Source of the DNA: Bacteroidales bacterium WCE2008
Lineage (GTDB): Bacteria; Bacteroidota; Bacteroidia; Bacteroidales; UBA932
Direction: 5' to 3'
DNA: 64,000 nt
Assembly: GCA_900167925.1 (NCBI GenBank)
Contig: FUZM01000002.1
Coordinates: 248,001-312,000, forward strand
Under the pieces are notes generated by a model. That model searched no databases. It saw only the letters and a list, made by a program, of their open reading frames with translations, and had not been told where the DNA came from. Positions 27,001-35,600 of this stretch are shown here, piece after piece; position 1 is the first letter of the stretch; each line of letters opens with the position of its first letter. Both the position numbers and the translations under genes were made by a program.

Positions 27001-27732
27001 CTTTCCACTCTGTGTGAGTTGCTTCTTTAGAGTATCAACAAAACCCGTTGACTTTTTTGATGCACTTGCCGAGTATCTTATGATGCCGGAATACAAACTT
27101 CTGACAATATCTTCCGGATACATCGGCTTTATTTCCTTTGTTAAGTCGATTCCAAACTGTAGAGGACTGGAGTTTAACAATACCCATGAAAACCGGTAAT
27201 AGGCAAATCTATTGATGCCTTGGAGGCCACGAGCGTTAAACTTTATCGTAATATCTTTCACTCCACGTTCTTGATCTTCGACCTTTGTAAAATCCGTGTC
27301 TCGAATATCCGTAATAGTCCAGTTTGAGCCAGGGCCATCTGGAATAAACTGGCCAATGAAGAAATCATTCTCCAAGCGGAGCCGGTATTTTACGTTATCA
27401 ATCTCGACGCTTGTATCCGGGCGAATCGTGTTGGGAATTACATTGATAATAAACGCATTATTGATGGATTCTCGAAACGACCGAGGGGCTAACTCACAAT
27501 GGAAAAAATATCTTTTGCCACTCTCGCAACGATAGCTGCGTATCTTGATAAAAGGCTTGTTATTATTGACCGGATACTTGATTAGCCTGTCACCCGATTT
27601 GATGCCAGTAAACTTCTCGCCATCATATTCCCCGGAGAATTCGAATTCTTCATTCCCCCAATACTCTTTCAGGAACTGTTCGATTTCGTGATCTGAAAGG
27701 CGAAAAGCCTCCTGCATCGAATTGATCGTCAT
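21091..27732 (-). CDS. Giant sacsin-like GHKL/HSP90-type ATPase protein (2,213 aa)
   Basis: The N-terminal 220 residues are unassigned. A GHKL ATP-binding domain follows: N-box ELLQNAND at 250-257, a G1-like HTGDYF near 285, and the glycine-rich lid GYKGIGFKTVF at about 314-324, the pattern seen in sacsin and related bacterial proteins. Roughly 1,500 residues of acidic, mostly helical/beta sequence come next. Then there is a disordered Pro/Ser/Glu linker (about 1,890-1,990) and a C-terminal domain of about 200 residues that weakly resembles DUF3883/NOV-C, without an obvious E-x-K nuclease core. Gaps are 4 bp to the DUF4268 gene upstream and 3 bp to the helicase downstream. Such giants occur in defence islands. 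Base composition is visibly more AT-rich than the core genes at the left of the window. Confidence 0.85.
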   Translation of the reverse strand: MTINSMQEAFRLSDHEIEQFLKEYWGNEEFEFSGEYDGEKFTGIKSGDRLIKYPVNNNKPFIKIRSYRCESGKRYFFHCELAPRSFRESINNAFIINVIPNTIRPDTSVEIDNVKYRLRLENDFFIGQFIPDGPGSNWTITDIRDTDFTKVEDQERGVKDITIKFNARGLQGINRFAYYRFSWVLLNSSPLQFGIDLTKEIKPMYPEDIVRSLYSGIIRYSASASKKSTGFVDTLKKQLTQSGKEVFIYELLQNANDYPQRNRDRSIIPVDVEFHLTVQYLIFQHTGDYFNARNVAAICDINDGEKTENQEAIGYKGIGFKTVFADNDYVYLHTGSYSFNFYNDPKYPINTPWQILPVWTEAKSVYSTVQSIFERTPDDLFRVKFALMPRESKILTDRTRKDNYIDLFLKVFDTERVILFIPNIRKVSVYFGNKPTPDIVRSKENSNWCVSKAYTDDVPPFVRKKIDSSLSDTDAEKEDGYEKIPKKYLHFNKTTVKFACKREGRKLLPVEKANLYCYLPAKRANWGFDFLMNTDMLPNGARDDIEDIELNHEIAKIAGRQFFYWIKDLIASGEYELESIFSLIPDFDECKENHSDYETFIDEFQEEFESLIKSEPFVPVVNAEGESDYATIDDIINDRTGITANGVMADADFISLTATGCDYLPVQELRSSDSFGDFIYKHSPATNDVDFDSIRNVVSDEDFQTWLKVQDNNNKFLEHLLRKGELDSFAEQLIFIEYEGELFKADQLYPEFGDDFKRLKCFRTYIPHLTEETQRFMAEKDGWDDFVDSNFLAFDALEVLNDYLFCGETAETTNKLLEVMDNSREFYKYVAENEIDVNDLPSNLPFITEDGKIVEGFDWRVYFFNNEGYNLSKETWLPDDFVQILSHEYFNEPAVDAALKTTFEDFGVKDYSDDGFIKDVIVGDDDARSDINYKLDEDLDASKAFVRYLFDHRDTLKEKDNQLGQYVLCCNDINGEEYYLCDDDVRYFNQEAYENNSCFADNCEYDWLDDTMMYCLSPAYLQSFEETDRKAAESFLRQSFGIKTFTDKSFFKEVILGHKKAIFENLKDRATTSSFVDYLHDHSSIIFDGSLSYNDLKDMPLILHSGSVQKERLDGTEIYEFNEEAKYVLGRKWCPEEIFTLLDPIYTEKLGKDALQLLKIGQFSLSAFVTGTLVKDTSFTSLMDVNDYNIDFWRWIKSHLKEIESFDELQQIHLIDNKLQTDHTGEELYIADKYQANGIEALVKKYDEEALFVSEKYLEEETEQCKNEWLKLFKKLNLKSDNKDILFNSILPNLASFEDDAVVAMLTKHLKDLTSSWDSVLDQLQKLRVRTRGGSYLSLEECVVVNIEGEKEEAEPFNYITINDEVAPEIVKANSEIILKIADTFEDNLIITDRVAWAREKIESYINSIQDNEVERDRIHVQFIKELANLNKAYSFDSGIISKVYFKTKVGEYLSASEITLGSVYKPRCDFESNGITTLKYLTESYITEDNKDLLEDLFRDKTEIHRRFEEEDIPLLETRQFAVYYWSRIFPRGRTDYQDWIEEGLFDEVRCIPTASSVKKPTEIYSPEILHYVQHTPGWTEKLPANEVVNKIQDEDDREAFYSLPFKKEMGFQDCLYYLLNAKEKYSEESDYRRQVVEWILDADDIDESAVATYRKQPTAKWRNGKGRPSHISELYVIHPAASQEKAIFSGDEHVMNTKMFPDDEDEFLRFCEIMQIQVLTSKDFVTTPINDREETARILQTINKKLLILAAIENSDKYGSLYDKYITTIKEYRFFVCDKIDLGYDKIHNDVERTYLDGNNLYYVNSWTNNRTYTKFCSRVKRILGLNVLDDICEDVLDESVSVEECLDKYCPSLAYDASFKKFISDLQIVLAVPEEEEPEETENEYYTGTLSKVQNEEPETDDVGDVEIVDVSPEREDEEEYTSQGGSSYTPSARSYEPSRPEAPKASTPKPQSEPQEKKETATPHEPANKEPRQPATHSSERDTEYQPRRSSGTSRVREYSMPKPFSPEDVEHFKSRGETRCLSTAPADPGELDRVNRLLGVDMSAEEVADTNYLSQLRMYDWLKRHNFEPEESEADFVRSDRVEQRLKGGKYIHKCSAAGGVLYISPSIWNKVADDKCVVLVYLGAKSKDFMYLKDTQDLLTWIGEDDILIKLTGEDRVDVVNTLYGGVLEGVTGTAYTLIRVASLGEPDLLFVPVQEDPGQEENLDEY

Positions 27733-27736
27733 AATG

Positions 27737-28849
27737 TTACTTCTTGTTAATTTTTGCAGAGTAAGGGGTAAAAATGTCCATCAATTTGCCAGAGGCCGTG
27801 GTGAGGAACTCGATAATTTGCTGGCGCTGGTCGGTGTCAACATAAACCCAGTCGCGGTCGATACGGATGCGAGAAGTGACTTTGTCATCGAGACGCTGCC
27901 AGGTCAGCTTTTCACCAAATTTAGCTTCGATGGCCTCCTTATTCCCATAGAGGAAATCGAAGATACTTTTGTTCCTATCCTTGTCACCGGTGTTGATATA
28001 GATCTCGGCGCGACAATTATCAAAATTGACAATGACGTTGCAATTCAAGCCATTAGAGCCTTTGACCGCACGACCAATCCAGTTGTCGGTGGTTGGAGTA
28101 TTAATGGCAAACAGACCGTTTACTGATTTGTTGTAGTCAATGAATTCCGTCCAGAATGTCTGGCGTACCGTGAACCGAGCCTGTTTCTCCTCTCCACTCT
28201 TGTTCTCGTCCTGGGTTTTCTTTGCGATGGAGATGGTATAATCCTCTGCATCTTTTACCGGGATAATCTGGTCGAAGTCGAGGAGGACCTTGCCGCTGTA
28301 TTCGTAGGGCGTGACCTTGAAGCATTTCATCTTCAGGCCGGAATTGAGGAGCCACATTACGGACGAGGTGACCTCTTTGCGGAAATTCGCGGCGACAAAG
28401 AAGATGCGCTGGCCGTTTCCAACGTTGATGTCCACGTCCTTGAGGTCTCGGTTGTCAAAGAAGTCGGACAGGTTCTCTGCAGCCGACTCTTTGAGACACT
28501 GGTCATTCAGATACTTTTGGTAAATATCAATGACGTCGCTTTTGGAGAGACTGGAACAATACGACGCATACTTGATGGCCTGCCAAGTGACATCCCTTCC
28601 AGAGTCATCCAATTTATTCTCGATAATGACCAGATTGCCGCTCTTATCTATGGCGAGCAGATCCAATCGTTCTTTTGTGTCGGCAAAGCCGTCGAACTCC
28701 TTCTGGATAATGAGCAGGTCTTCCCCGAGGGATGACGGCTCCTTTGCAATCCATTCCTGAAGATTATGGCGTTCATCCAGTCCTAAGGACTTGAAGGTCT
28801 TCTTCTCGACCTTGATGAGTTTATTACTGTCTTTGTCGATGATGTACAT
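27737..28849 (-). CDS. PD-(D/E)XK-like nuclease domain protein with DUF4268
   Basis: 370 residues. The N-terminal half carries a restriction-endonuclease-like core: E at LGEDLLIIQKEF, then ERLDLLAIDKSGNLVIIENK, i.e. the D...E-x-K pattern, followed by SGRDVTWQAIKYASY. The C-terminal half (RQTFWTEFIDYNKSV... to GKLMDIF) is the DUF4268 domain often fused to such cores. It is likely a DNA-cleaving or DNA-binding partner. It begins the three-gene set with the sacsin-like and helicase-PIN genes, and follows hsdS after 81 bp with no clear promoter between, so it probably extends the hsd transcript. Confidence 0.85.
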   Translation of the reverse strand: MYIIDKDSNKLIKVEKKTFKSLGLDERHNLQEWIAKEPSSLGEDLLIIQKEFDGFADTKERLDLLAIDKSGNLVIIENKLDDSGRDVTWQAIKYASYCSSLSKSDVIDIYQKYLNDQCLKESAAENLSDFFDNRDLKDVDINVGNGQRIFFVAANFRKEVTSSVMWLLNSGLKMKCFKVTPYEYSGKVLLDFDQIIPVKDAEDYTISIAKKTQDENKSGEEKQARFTVRQTFWTEFIDYNKSVNGLFAINTPTTDNWIGRAVKGSNGLNCNVIVNFDNCRAEIYINTGDKDRNKSIFDFLYGNKEAIEAKFGEKLTWQRLDDKVTSRIRIDRDWVYVDTDQRQQIIEFLTTASGKLMDIFTPYSAKINKK

Positions 28850-28930
28850 ATGTGGTTTCTATGATATTAATAATTGGTTCAGTATAGCATTGATCGTTAT
28901 TCTGTTGTAGCTTAAAAGAAACAATAGGTA

Positions 28931-30199
28931 TCAAACCAGTCTAATCTTTCCGGTCAGAAGCTGCTGCATCATTCCCTCTTTCAGCATCAGATATTTTTCA
29001 AGTTTCTTGGACAATGCGCGAATCTCGTTGTCCATATCCTCAATAATGTCGCAGATCGCGTCCTGCTCATCAATTGTAGGAGGAACGAAGAAATCAAACT
29101 TGATGATATCTTTCTGGTAAAGATGAATAATTGTTGAGCCGGCGACTATAGATTCAATAAAATCATCAAAGTACTTTGAGATGAAGACCTTTGCAAGGTA
29201 GCGTTGTGAGATTTCCTTATCTTTTGTCCTAATTACAAAGACGCCACTGTTCAAAGTCCCTGGTCCTGGGATATGGTCTAAATAGGCCACTTTACCTATT
29301 GTACCGTCTTTAGTAACAAGCACATCTTGCTCCTGGATTTTGATATAGGGGTCTTGTTCAAATCGCTCTTTCGTCACATAATGACAGCCACCCCATTCTA
29401 TTCGGCCATCATGAAAGTCGGTGCCAGTAATAAGGTAGTAATCTCCAGAATCAAGGTACTCGTTAGTCGTCAAACCTTGCCAGCCAATTCTCGCCTTAAT
29501 TATTGCGCTTTTACCAAGGTTTTTTTCCACCCAAGTACTTGAAAATCCTGATACTCTCCGTTTGCCCGTAAGAAGATTCCTTACGACTCCATTACGAATA
29601 TTATTCTTCTTCTCTAGAAGCCGCTGCAACGCTTGTATTAGGTTGTCAGTATCTCTTAAAGCATTGGCTATTCGAAGTTGTTCATTTACACAAGGCAAAG
29701 GGTACTTGAATTTGCTTATTTTTTCTTGAGATAAAGACGCCATCGTAGTCCCTGACTGAACCGCCAAGTAATACTCAACAAAAAGATTGCTGTTAAAAAC
29801 CCAGTAGAGATACTCGTTAGTGTATTGATTATTAGTCGTTCTAACAATCAACAAATGACTATTAAGGGATACTTTCTCCGGTTTATTATCTATAAAAACA
29901 GTCTTCCCAATGGTGCCATCTTTTGTGATAAGAATATCGTTAAGCTTTACATGTATCGCCGGATCTTGAGCGAACCGTTCCTCGCTAATATGATAGCACC
30001 GGTCCCATACTACATGACCATTCTTAAAATCAGTTCCGGTTACCAGGTAGGGACCAAAATCAATAAACTCAGACGCTTTTAATCCCTGCCAGCCAATCCT
30101 GCCTTTGAGATAAAAGTTTCCCTGAATAGAGCCAAGAGTCCAATCCTGCGGGATTAGCCCAATCTCTGTATTTTGAAAGCTAGTCTCAATCATATTCAA
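28931..30199 (-). CDS. hsdS: Type I restriction-modification specificity subunit HsdS
   Basis: 422 residues with two target-recognition domains, each followed by a helical spacer (SQEKISKFKYPLPCVNEQLRIANAL and QKDIIKFDFFVPPTIDEQDAICDII are the conserved borders). TRD1 and TRD2 are unusually similar: RIGWQGLKASEF / RIGWQGLTTNEY, VTGTDFKNG / ITGTDFHDG, DILITKDGTIGK / DVLVTKDGTIGK. This predicts similar half-sites, hence a near-symmetric bipartite target. It overlaps hsdM by 14 bp. No inverted hsdS copies or recombinase are nearby, so no phase-variation shuffling is visible. Confidence 0.93.
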   Translation of the reverse strand: MNMIETSFQNTEIGLIPQDWTLGSIQGNFYLKGRIGWQGLKASEFIDFGPYLVTGTDFKNGHVVWDRCYHISEERFAQDPAIHVKLNDILITKDGTIGKTVFIDNKPEKVSLNSHLLIVRTTNNQYTNEYLYWVFNSNLFVEYYLAVQSGTTMASLSQEKISKFKYPLPCVNEQLRIANALRDTDNLIQALQRLLEKKNNIRNGVVRNLLTGKRRVSGFSSTWVEKNLGKSAIIKARIGWQGLTTNEYLDSGDYYLITGTDFHDGRIEWGGCHYVTKERFEQDPYIKIQEQDVLVTKDGTIGKVAYLDHIPGPGTLNSGVFVIRTKDKEISQRYLAKVFISKYFDDFIESIVAGSTIIHLYQKDIIKFDFFVPPTIDEQDAICDIIEDMDNEIRALSKKLEKYLMLKEGMMQQLLTGKIRLV

Positions 30200-32633
30200 A
30201 CCCCATGTCTATTAGGTGAGATCCCACCTTTTTTTCGAGAGAAACAACTTCTTCGTCAAGGTCTCTAAGAGTATCCTCGTATCGTTTTGCTAATGAAGTA
30301 ATATCGGAAGTAATCTGCAGTGATACTTTCCTCATTGCCCCGTCAAAGAGATTGTATAAAGAGACGCTCCATTTTTTGTCAACTACCAACAACTGAATTT
30401 GGTCGGATGTGAGCCCATTCTCATATTTGAGAAACACGTTCTTTAAAAGCGTTAAGTGGCTGATGGAAAGGGTTTTTGATAGTTGTTTCTTTTGTTTGCA
30501 GAGAGCCAAGTATTCTTCCCAAACACTGATTGTTTCTTTATCCACCTTTTTAACACCCTTCTTAACTTCTTTGATCGCTCCGTTAATCTTAGCTTCAGAT
30601 ACCTTCTCAAAATCCTCAAAGTAATCTGCCTTGTCTTCCAGAATAGCATCAATACGACCTTGAGTCTCATCAACTTTCGCTGACAAATCATCAATTGCTA
30701 TTTTATCCGATTTAAAGAATTCATTTACTATTATCTCTACCGGAAGAAGGTCGCAAACGATATCGTTGATAGTTGTTGCCACTTTAACCTTAGGCTTCTC
30801 GATTGTACCATCTTTTTTCTTTTTTTCTTTCGGCTGAGGAGTATACGGTTGTGCAATCCAACCGTCATTGGATACCATGTAGCAGTCATCCTGCATGGTA
30901 TCTAACCAATAATTCATTAAATAATTATACACATCATACCGATTAACGAGAGAATTCTCCGGGATTGTAGAAAGCAAAGAATCCCCCCAAGGGCCAATAA
31001 TCGATTTAGGAGCACAATCTTTTGCAACAGCCATCATCGAATCTCGAACTGTGTCAAGCCAATGAGAAATAAGCTCCTTATAATGTGCTGTTTGTGCGAT
31101 AAAACTATCATCGCCGGATATGCACTGAGCGATATCTCGAATATCTACATTTAACTTGAAATACCCTGGAGTATAATCTGAAAACAAAGATCTCTTCAAT
31201 GAAGGACATGCTGCCCAGTATGGCGTCATTTGCTGAATATCATGCTCCGGCAAACCTCCACGTAGATTGATGTGTGCGTGAATGTCTTGAAGAATTTCCG
31301 TGTCCAATGGTGTAATGTACCTCGAAAGGTTCAGATTATAATCATTCTTCTCAATCTCTGCCCACTTAACAAATCTTGCATAATTAGGAATATCGTTCCA
31401 GTTATTCCAGGTATCAACGATTAATTTGATATCTTGTTCACGTAATCTATTCTTGGCACCATCTTTAATAAAGCCATCCTTGGCGTTTATCATGAAAATG
31501 CCTTCCCGGCTTTCTCGTTCGGCTTTATCAATGATAATGATACAAGCTGGTATGCCGGTTCCAAAGAAGAGATTTGACGGAAGGCCAATAATTCCCTTGA
31601 TATACTTCTTTTTGACAATGTCCTTTCGGATGTCATACTCAGCGTTCCCTCGGAATAAAACGCCATGAGGGAGAATACAAGCACCACGGCCGGTATTCTC
31701 TTTCATTGATGCTATCAAATGCAGCAGAAACGCAAAATCTCCGCATTTATAAGGTGGCAGAAGGCTAGCTGACCAACGGTGGTACTCATCGCTTTCGCTT
31801 CCCGTATCGAGCCAATTCTTTTTGGAGAATGGCGGATTCGCGACACAAACATCAAAGGTTTCAAGCATCCCTCCAGTCGTAAATTTCGGTGCATTTAGAG
31901 TGTCTCCCACCTTAATTTGTGCGGTCACAATTCCGTGTAGGAGCATATTCAGTTTTGCCAAAGCAGCCGTGGTGCTATCGAGTTCCTGGCCTCGGATGGC
32001 GCACTTACCGGTGGAGGTCTCATTCAGGGCCCTGAGAAGCAAGGAACCGGAGCCACAAGTCGGGTCATAAATGGTCTCTCCAGCACGGTGTAGATTTTCA
32101 AGATGTAGGACCTTGGCCATCACGCGACTCACCTCTGCCGGTGTATAGAACTGTCCCTTACTTTTTCCGCTCTCAGCTGCAAAATTCTTCATCAAGTATT
32201 CATATGCATCGCCGAGAAGATCATCGTCCGCTGCTCTATTCAGGCCAAAATTCAATTCGTTACGCTGGAATTCCGCAATGAGCTTCGATAAGGTTTCCGT
32301 GCGTGTCTTGGTCTCACCTAATTTAGCCGGATCGTTGAAGTTGGGTAGGGTCAAATCGCCAATGTAGATGGCGTTTGCTTCACGAATGGCTTCCAGCTTT
32401 TCGTTGATGAGTTCTCCAATGTGATCGTTCTGTTTCAGCGCAACAAAGTCCTCAAAATAGCATCCTTCTGGTATCTGCAGAGGGGTTTGCTTTTGGTGTG
32501 CTTTGTCAGAGAGATACTTTACAAAGAGAATCATCAGCACATAGTCCTTGTACTGACTTGCGTCCATAGAGCCCCGCAAAGCGTTGCAGGATTCCCAAAG
32601 GGTACTGTATAGTTGAGACTTTTTTACTGCCAT
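30186..32633 (-). CDS. hsdM: Type I restriction-modification DNA methyltransferase HsdM, long form
   Basis: 815 residues. The N-terminal HsdM helical domain is followed by the N6-adenine methylase core with SAM motif DPTCGSGS (190-197) and catalytic NPPF (266-269). Typical HsdM proteins are about 500-550 residues; here about 300 extra residues (from about 490) continue to the C-terminus, with a Lys-rich patch (PKEKKKKDGT) and predicted coiled coil (about 640-720). It methylates adenine in the target named by HsdS. Start at 32633, one base after the hsdR stop. Confidence 0.93.
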   Translation of the reverse strand: MAVKKSQLYSTLWESCNALRGSMDASQYKDYVLMILFVKYLSDKAHQKQTPLQIPEGCYFEDFVALKQNDHIGELINEKLEAIREANAIYIGDLTLPNFNDPAKLGETKTRTETLSKLIAEFQRNELNFGLNRAADDDLLGDAYEYLMKNFAAESGKSKGQFYTPAEVSRVMAKVLHLENLHRAGETIYDPTCGSGSLLLRALNETSTGKCAIRGQELDSTTAALAKLNMLLHGIVTAQIKVGDTLNAPKFTTGGMLETFDVCVANPPFSKKNWLDTGSESDEYHRWSASLLPPYKCGDFAFLLHLIASMKENTGRGACILPHGVLFRGNAEYDIRKDIVKKKYIKGIIGLPSNLFFGTGIPACIIIIDKAERESREGIFMINAKDGFIKDGAKNRLREQDIKLIVDTWNNWNDIPNYARFVKWAEIEKNDYNLNLSRYITPLDTEILQDIHAHINLRGGLPEHDIQQMTPYWAACPSLKRSLFSDYTPGYFKLNVDIRDIAQCISGDDSFIAQTAHYKELISHWLDTVRDSMMAVAKDCAPKSIIGPWGDSLLSTIPENSLVNRYDVYNYLMNYWLDTMQDDCYMVSNDGWIAQPYTPQPKEKKKKDGTIEKPKVKVATTINDIVCDLLPVEIIVNEFFKSDKIAIDDLSAKVDETQGRIDAILEDKADYFEDFEKVSEAKINGAIKEVKKGVKKVDKETISVWEEYLALCKQKKQLSKTLSISHLTLLKNVFLKYENGLTSDQIQLLVVDKKWSVSLYNLFDGAMRKVSLQITSDITSLAKRYEDTLRDLDEEVVSLEKKVGSHLIDMGFEYD

Positions 32634-32634
32634 A

Positions 32635-35600
32635 TTATGAATTCCTTGTTGCTAACATATAAACTTCTGTGACTTGCTCCTGTGAGAGCCAGTACATCTT
32701 AACCTTGATAAAACCCTTGAGCATATGTGCGTCTACGGAGTGCGGGTCTTTCCAATCCGGTCCAGCATCCTCGTAGATGAGCTTGTCAAAATCTTGTATT
32801 ATCTGGATCAATTCCTCCTCATTCCCGCTCGGCTGCCAAATCTTTCGGTTATTCCACATCGCCTTCATAAGCTTGTTGGAGATGCCTTCCGGGAAGTTGA
32901 CTCCTCCTCTCTTGCTTTCCTTAATTAGCCGAACGAGTTCTTTGGCTTTTTTCTCAAAATCCACTGTGCTCGCTTTGAGCATATCCAGAAGCTCCTGTAA
33001 GCGGGTGCTGAAAAGAGCTGCCGCTTCAGGGTCACGGTCTTTGTAGTCATTGATAACAGCACGGGCTTTGCCTTCAATTACTTCAGCAGCTGCACCAGGA
33101 TGACCGCCGGCTGCTTTCACGGCGCGCCGCACAATCTCCTCTTCATCAGACTCATCTCCAATCAAATCAAGGAAAGAGAAATCTGCTGTAGCAGGAATAA
33201 TAGTCTCTGCGTCTTCAGCACGGATGAAGCGGTCCATCAAACTTCTCATGTCGTGATCCCTGCTCCGAGGGTCAAAATCATCACCTGAGACTTGCTTGAT
33301 ACGAAGATTGATGTGCGTGGCCTCTCGAACCAGTTTTTCTATACTGTCGGACTGTTCCAAAGTATAAGATGCTTTAGACATGAAATCTGCAAGATTATCA
33401 TAGGCCGTTGCAAGAGCGGCAGTAATCTTATACATATTTTCACGTTTGACCTTTGCAGGAGCATCCTCATCGTCTTTGAGGTAGTACTCGGCCAGTTTGT
33501 CAATATCGGTCATTTCACTTTGAGCCCAAAGAGACTTAAGTGATTCATATGCCTTCTTGGCTGCCTCCAAACGCTTTTTCCCTTTAACAACGGCATCCTC
33601 GAGCAACCCGTCAATATCGCTGGCCTCATAGCCACCTAAAGCACCTTTCTCGTCGTTGAATTTGTGAATAGCGGCATCAATATCATCGAACAAATGCTTG
33701 AAATCAACGATGAGACCAAACTTTTTGTGGGTCTGAGCGATGACTACATCTTTGTTGTTCTCGTCCATCACATCAACGCCCAAACGGTTGACTCGGCAAA
33801 TGGACTGGAAGAGATTATGGTCGTATAAGTATCTGTCTATGTAAAGGAAAGTGGCACACGGGGCATCAAAACCCGTCAACAACTTATCCCTCACAATCAT
33901 TAACTTCATTCGGGCTGGTTGTTTAACAAACTTCTCCTTTGCCCATTTCTCATATTTGGCTGCATTAGGTTGCCCCGCATCCGCATAAGTCTGGAGTGCC
34001 ATACGGTGCTTGAACTGTAGCGGTGTCTCAAGAGAAAGGTCGGTTGTCTCCTTTCTCTCATCTGCATCAGTCGGCTCGAAGCTGGTAACAACAGCACATT
34101 TCCCCCGTAAGGTGGTATCGCCACAGCGATTCTGGAAGAAATCATAGTACTTGTATGCGGTTTCAATGTCACCGGCAATAAGCATGGCGTTTGCCCAATC
34201 CTGACGGAGAATCGAATTGGATCTCACATCGTCAATTATGCTGTAACCAATGCGCTCGATGCGCTCCTTAGATGAGTAGATATGCTCAAGGGTTGCCCAG
34301 CGGTCTTTCACCATTTCTGCACGTTCTGGGGTAAGTCCGGAAATTATCGACTCAAGCTTCTCATCAAGCTTCTCTTTATTAGAAATGTACTGTTCAACAT
34401 CACGCGCCTCGTACTGCAAGTCCAGGATCACCTTATCTTCGACGGCCTGCTTGTGGAGGTACTTGTGAATGAATGTGCCAAACTTGAACTCAGATGTCTT
34501 CGATAGATTCTTGTAGTTTTCTTTGAGTTTATCATCTCGAAGCAGAGGCGTACCAGTGAAACCGATGAGCATCACTTCCTTCCCCATTATCTCCCGCATA
34601 CCTTCATGTAGCCTTCCACCTTGTGTACGGTGGCACTCGTCTATGAAAACAAAGATATTCTTGCCTTTGACCGAGAAACTATTCCCTGGATACTGAAGTG
34701 AAATCCTTTCACGTAATTCCTTCAGATACTTATCGAGAGGAATCTTTACATCTTCGCGACCTTCCTCGGCTTCTTGGCCGCGGTTCCCAAACTTCTGAAT
34801 CAGGGAGCAAATCAACCACTCACTTCCGGTATTGAGTGTTTCAAGCAAATGATCTGATGAGGTCGCCCTACAAAGAGCATTGCCAGTGTCGGAGAAATCA
34901 TCTGCCAGCTGTTTGTCCAATTCGGTTCTGTCTGTAATGATAAGGACACGAGGGTCTTCGAAGTTGGCCTTTATGTAAGCGGCCAACCAAACCATAGTAA
35001 GAGACTTTCCACTTCCCTGGGAGTGCCATATGATTCCACTGTCTTTGGTCTCCAGACGAGGGATGGCTGCCATCAAAGCATACAGCTGGTGAGGTCGCAT
35101 CACTTTTTTGATGCCACTATCCGTGATTACACCATAGCGGAACATCGTCATGAAGGTCTTCTTGTCAAAGAAAAGCTCAAATGATTCTTTATCACTAAGG
35201 ATGTAACCTGTCTTGTTCGAATTCCTTTTGAAACGGCACCAGAAATCCAATGGTGTTCCAATGGTTCCGTACTTAAATCCAACTCCGTCGATGGTGTCGT
35301 CGAACTCTTCGTCCTCAGATTCCTTCTGGTAGCCTTTATATTCATTGGCGGCTATCGTAAACTGAATTGTTGTGAAGAAAGACGGAATTAACGCCTTTTC
35401 ATTAGACAGAGACTGTTTAATACCCTCCACAATCGACACGATGCTTCGCTTGAGTTCTATCACGGCCAGGGCAATACCATTCACATAGATCACAAGATCC
35501 GGCCTGCTATTTGCACCTGTAAGAGGGTCAATGAAACTAACTTCCTCCGCAATGCCGAAGCGGTTATTCAGAGGATTCTCGAAATCGAAAAGCATAACAT

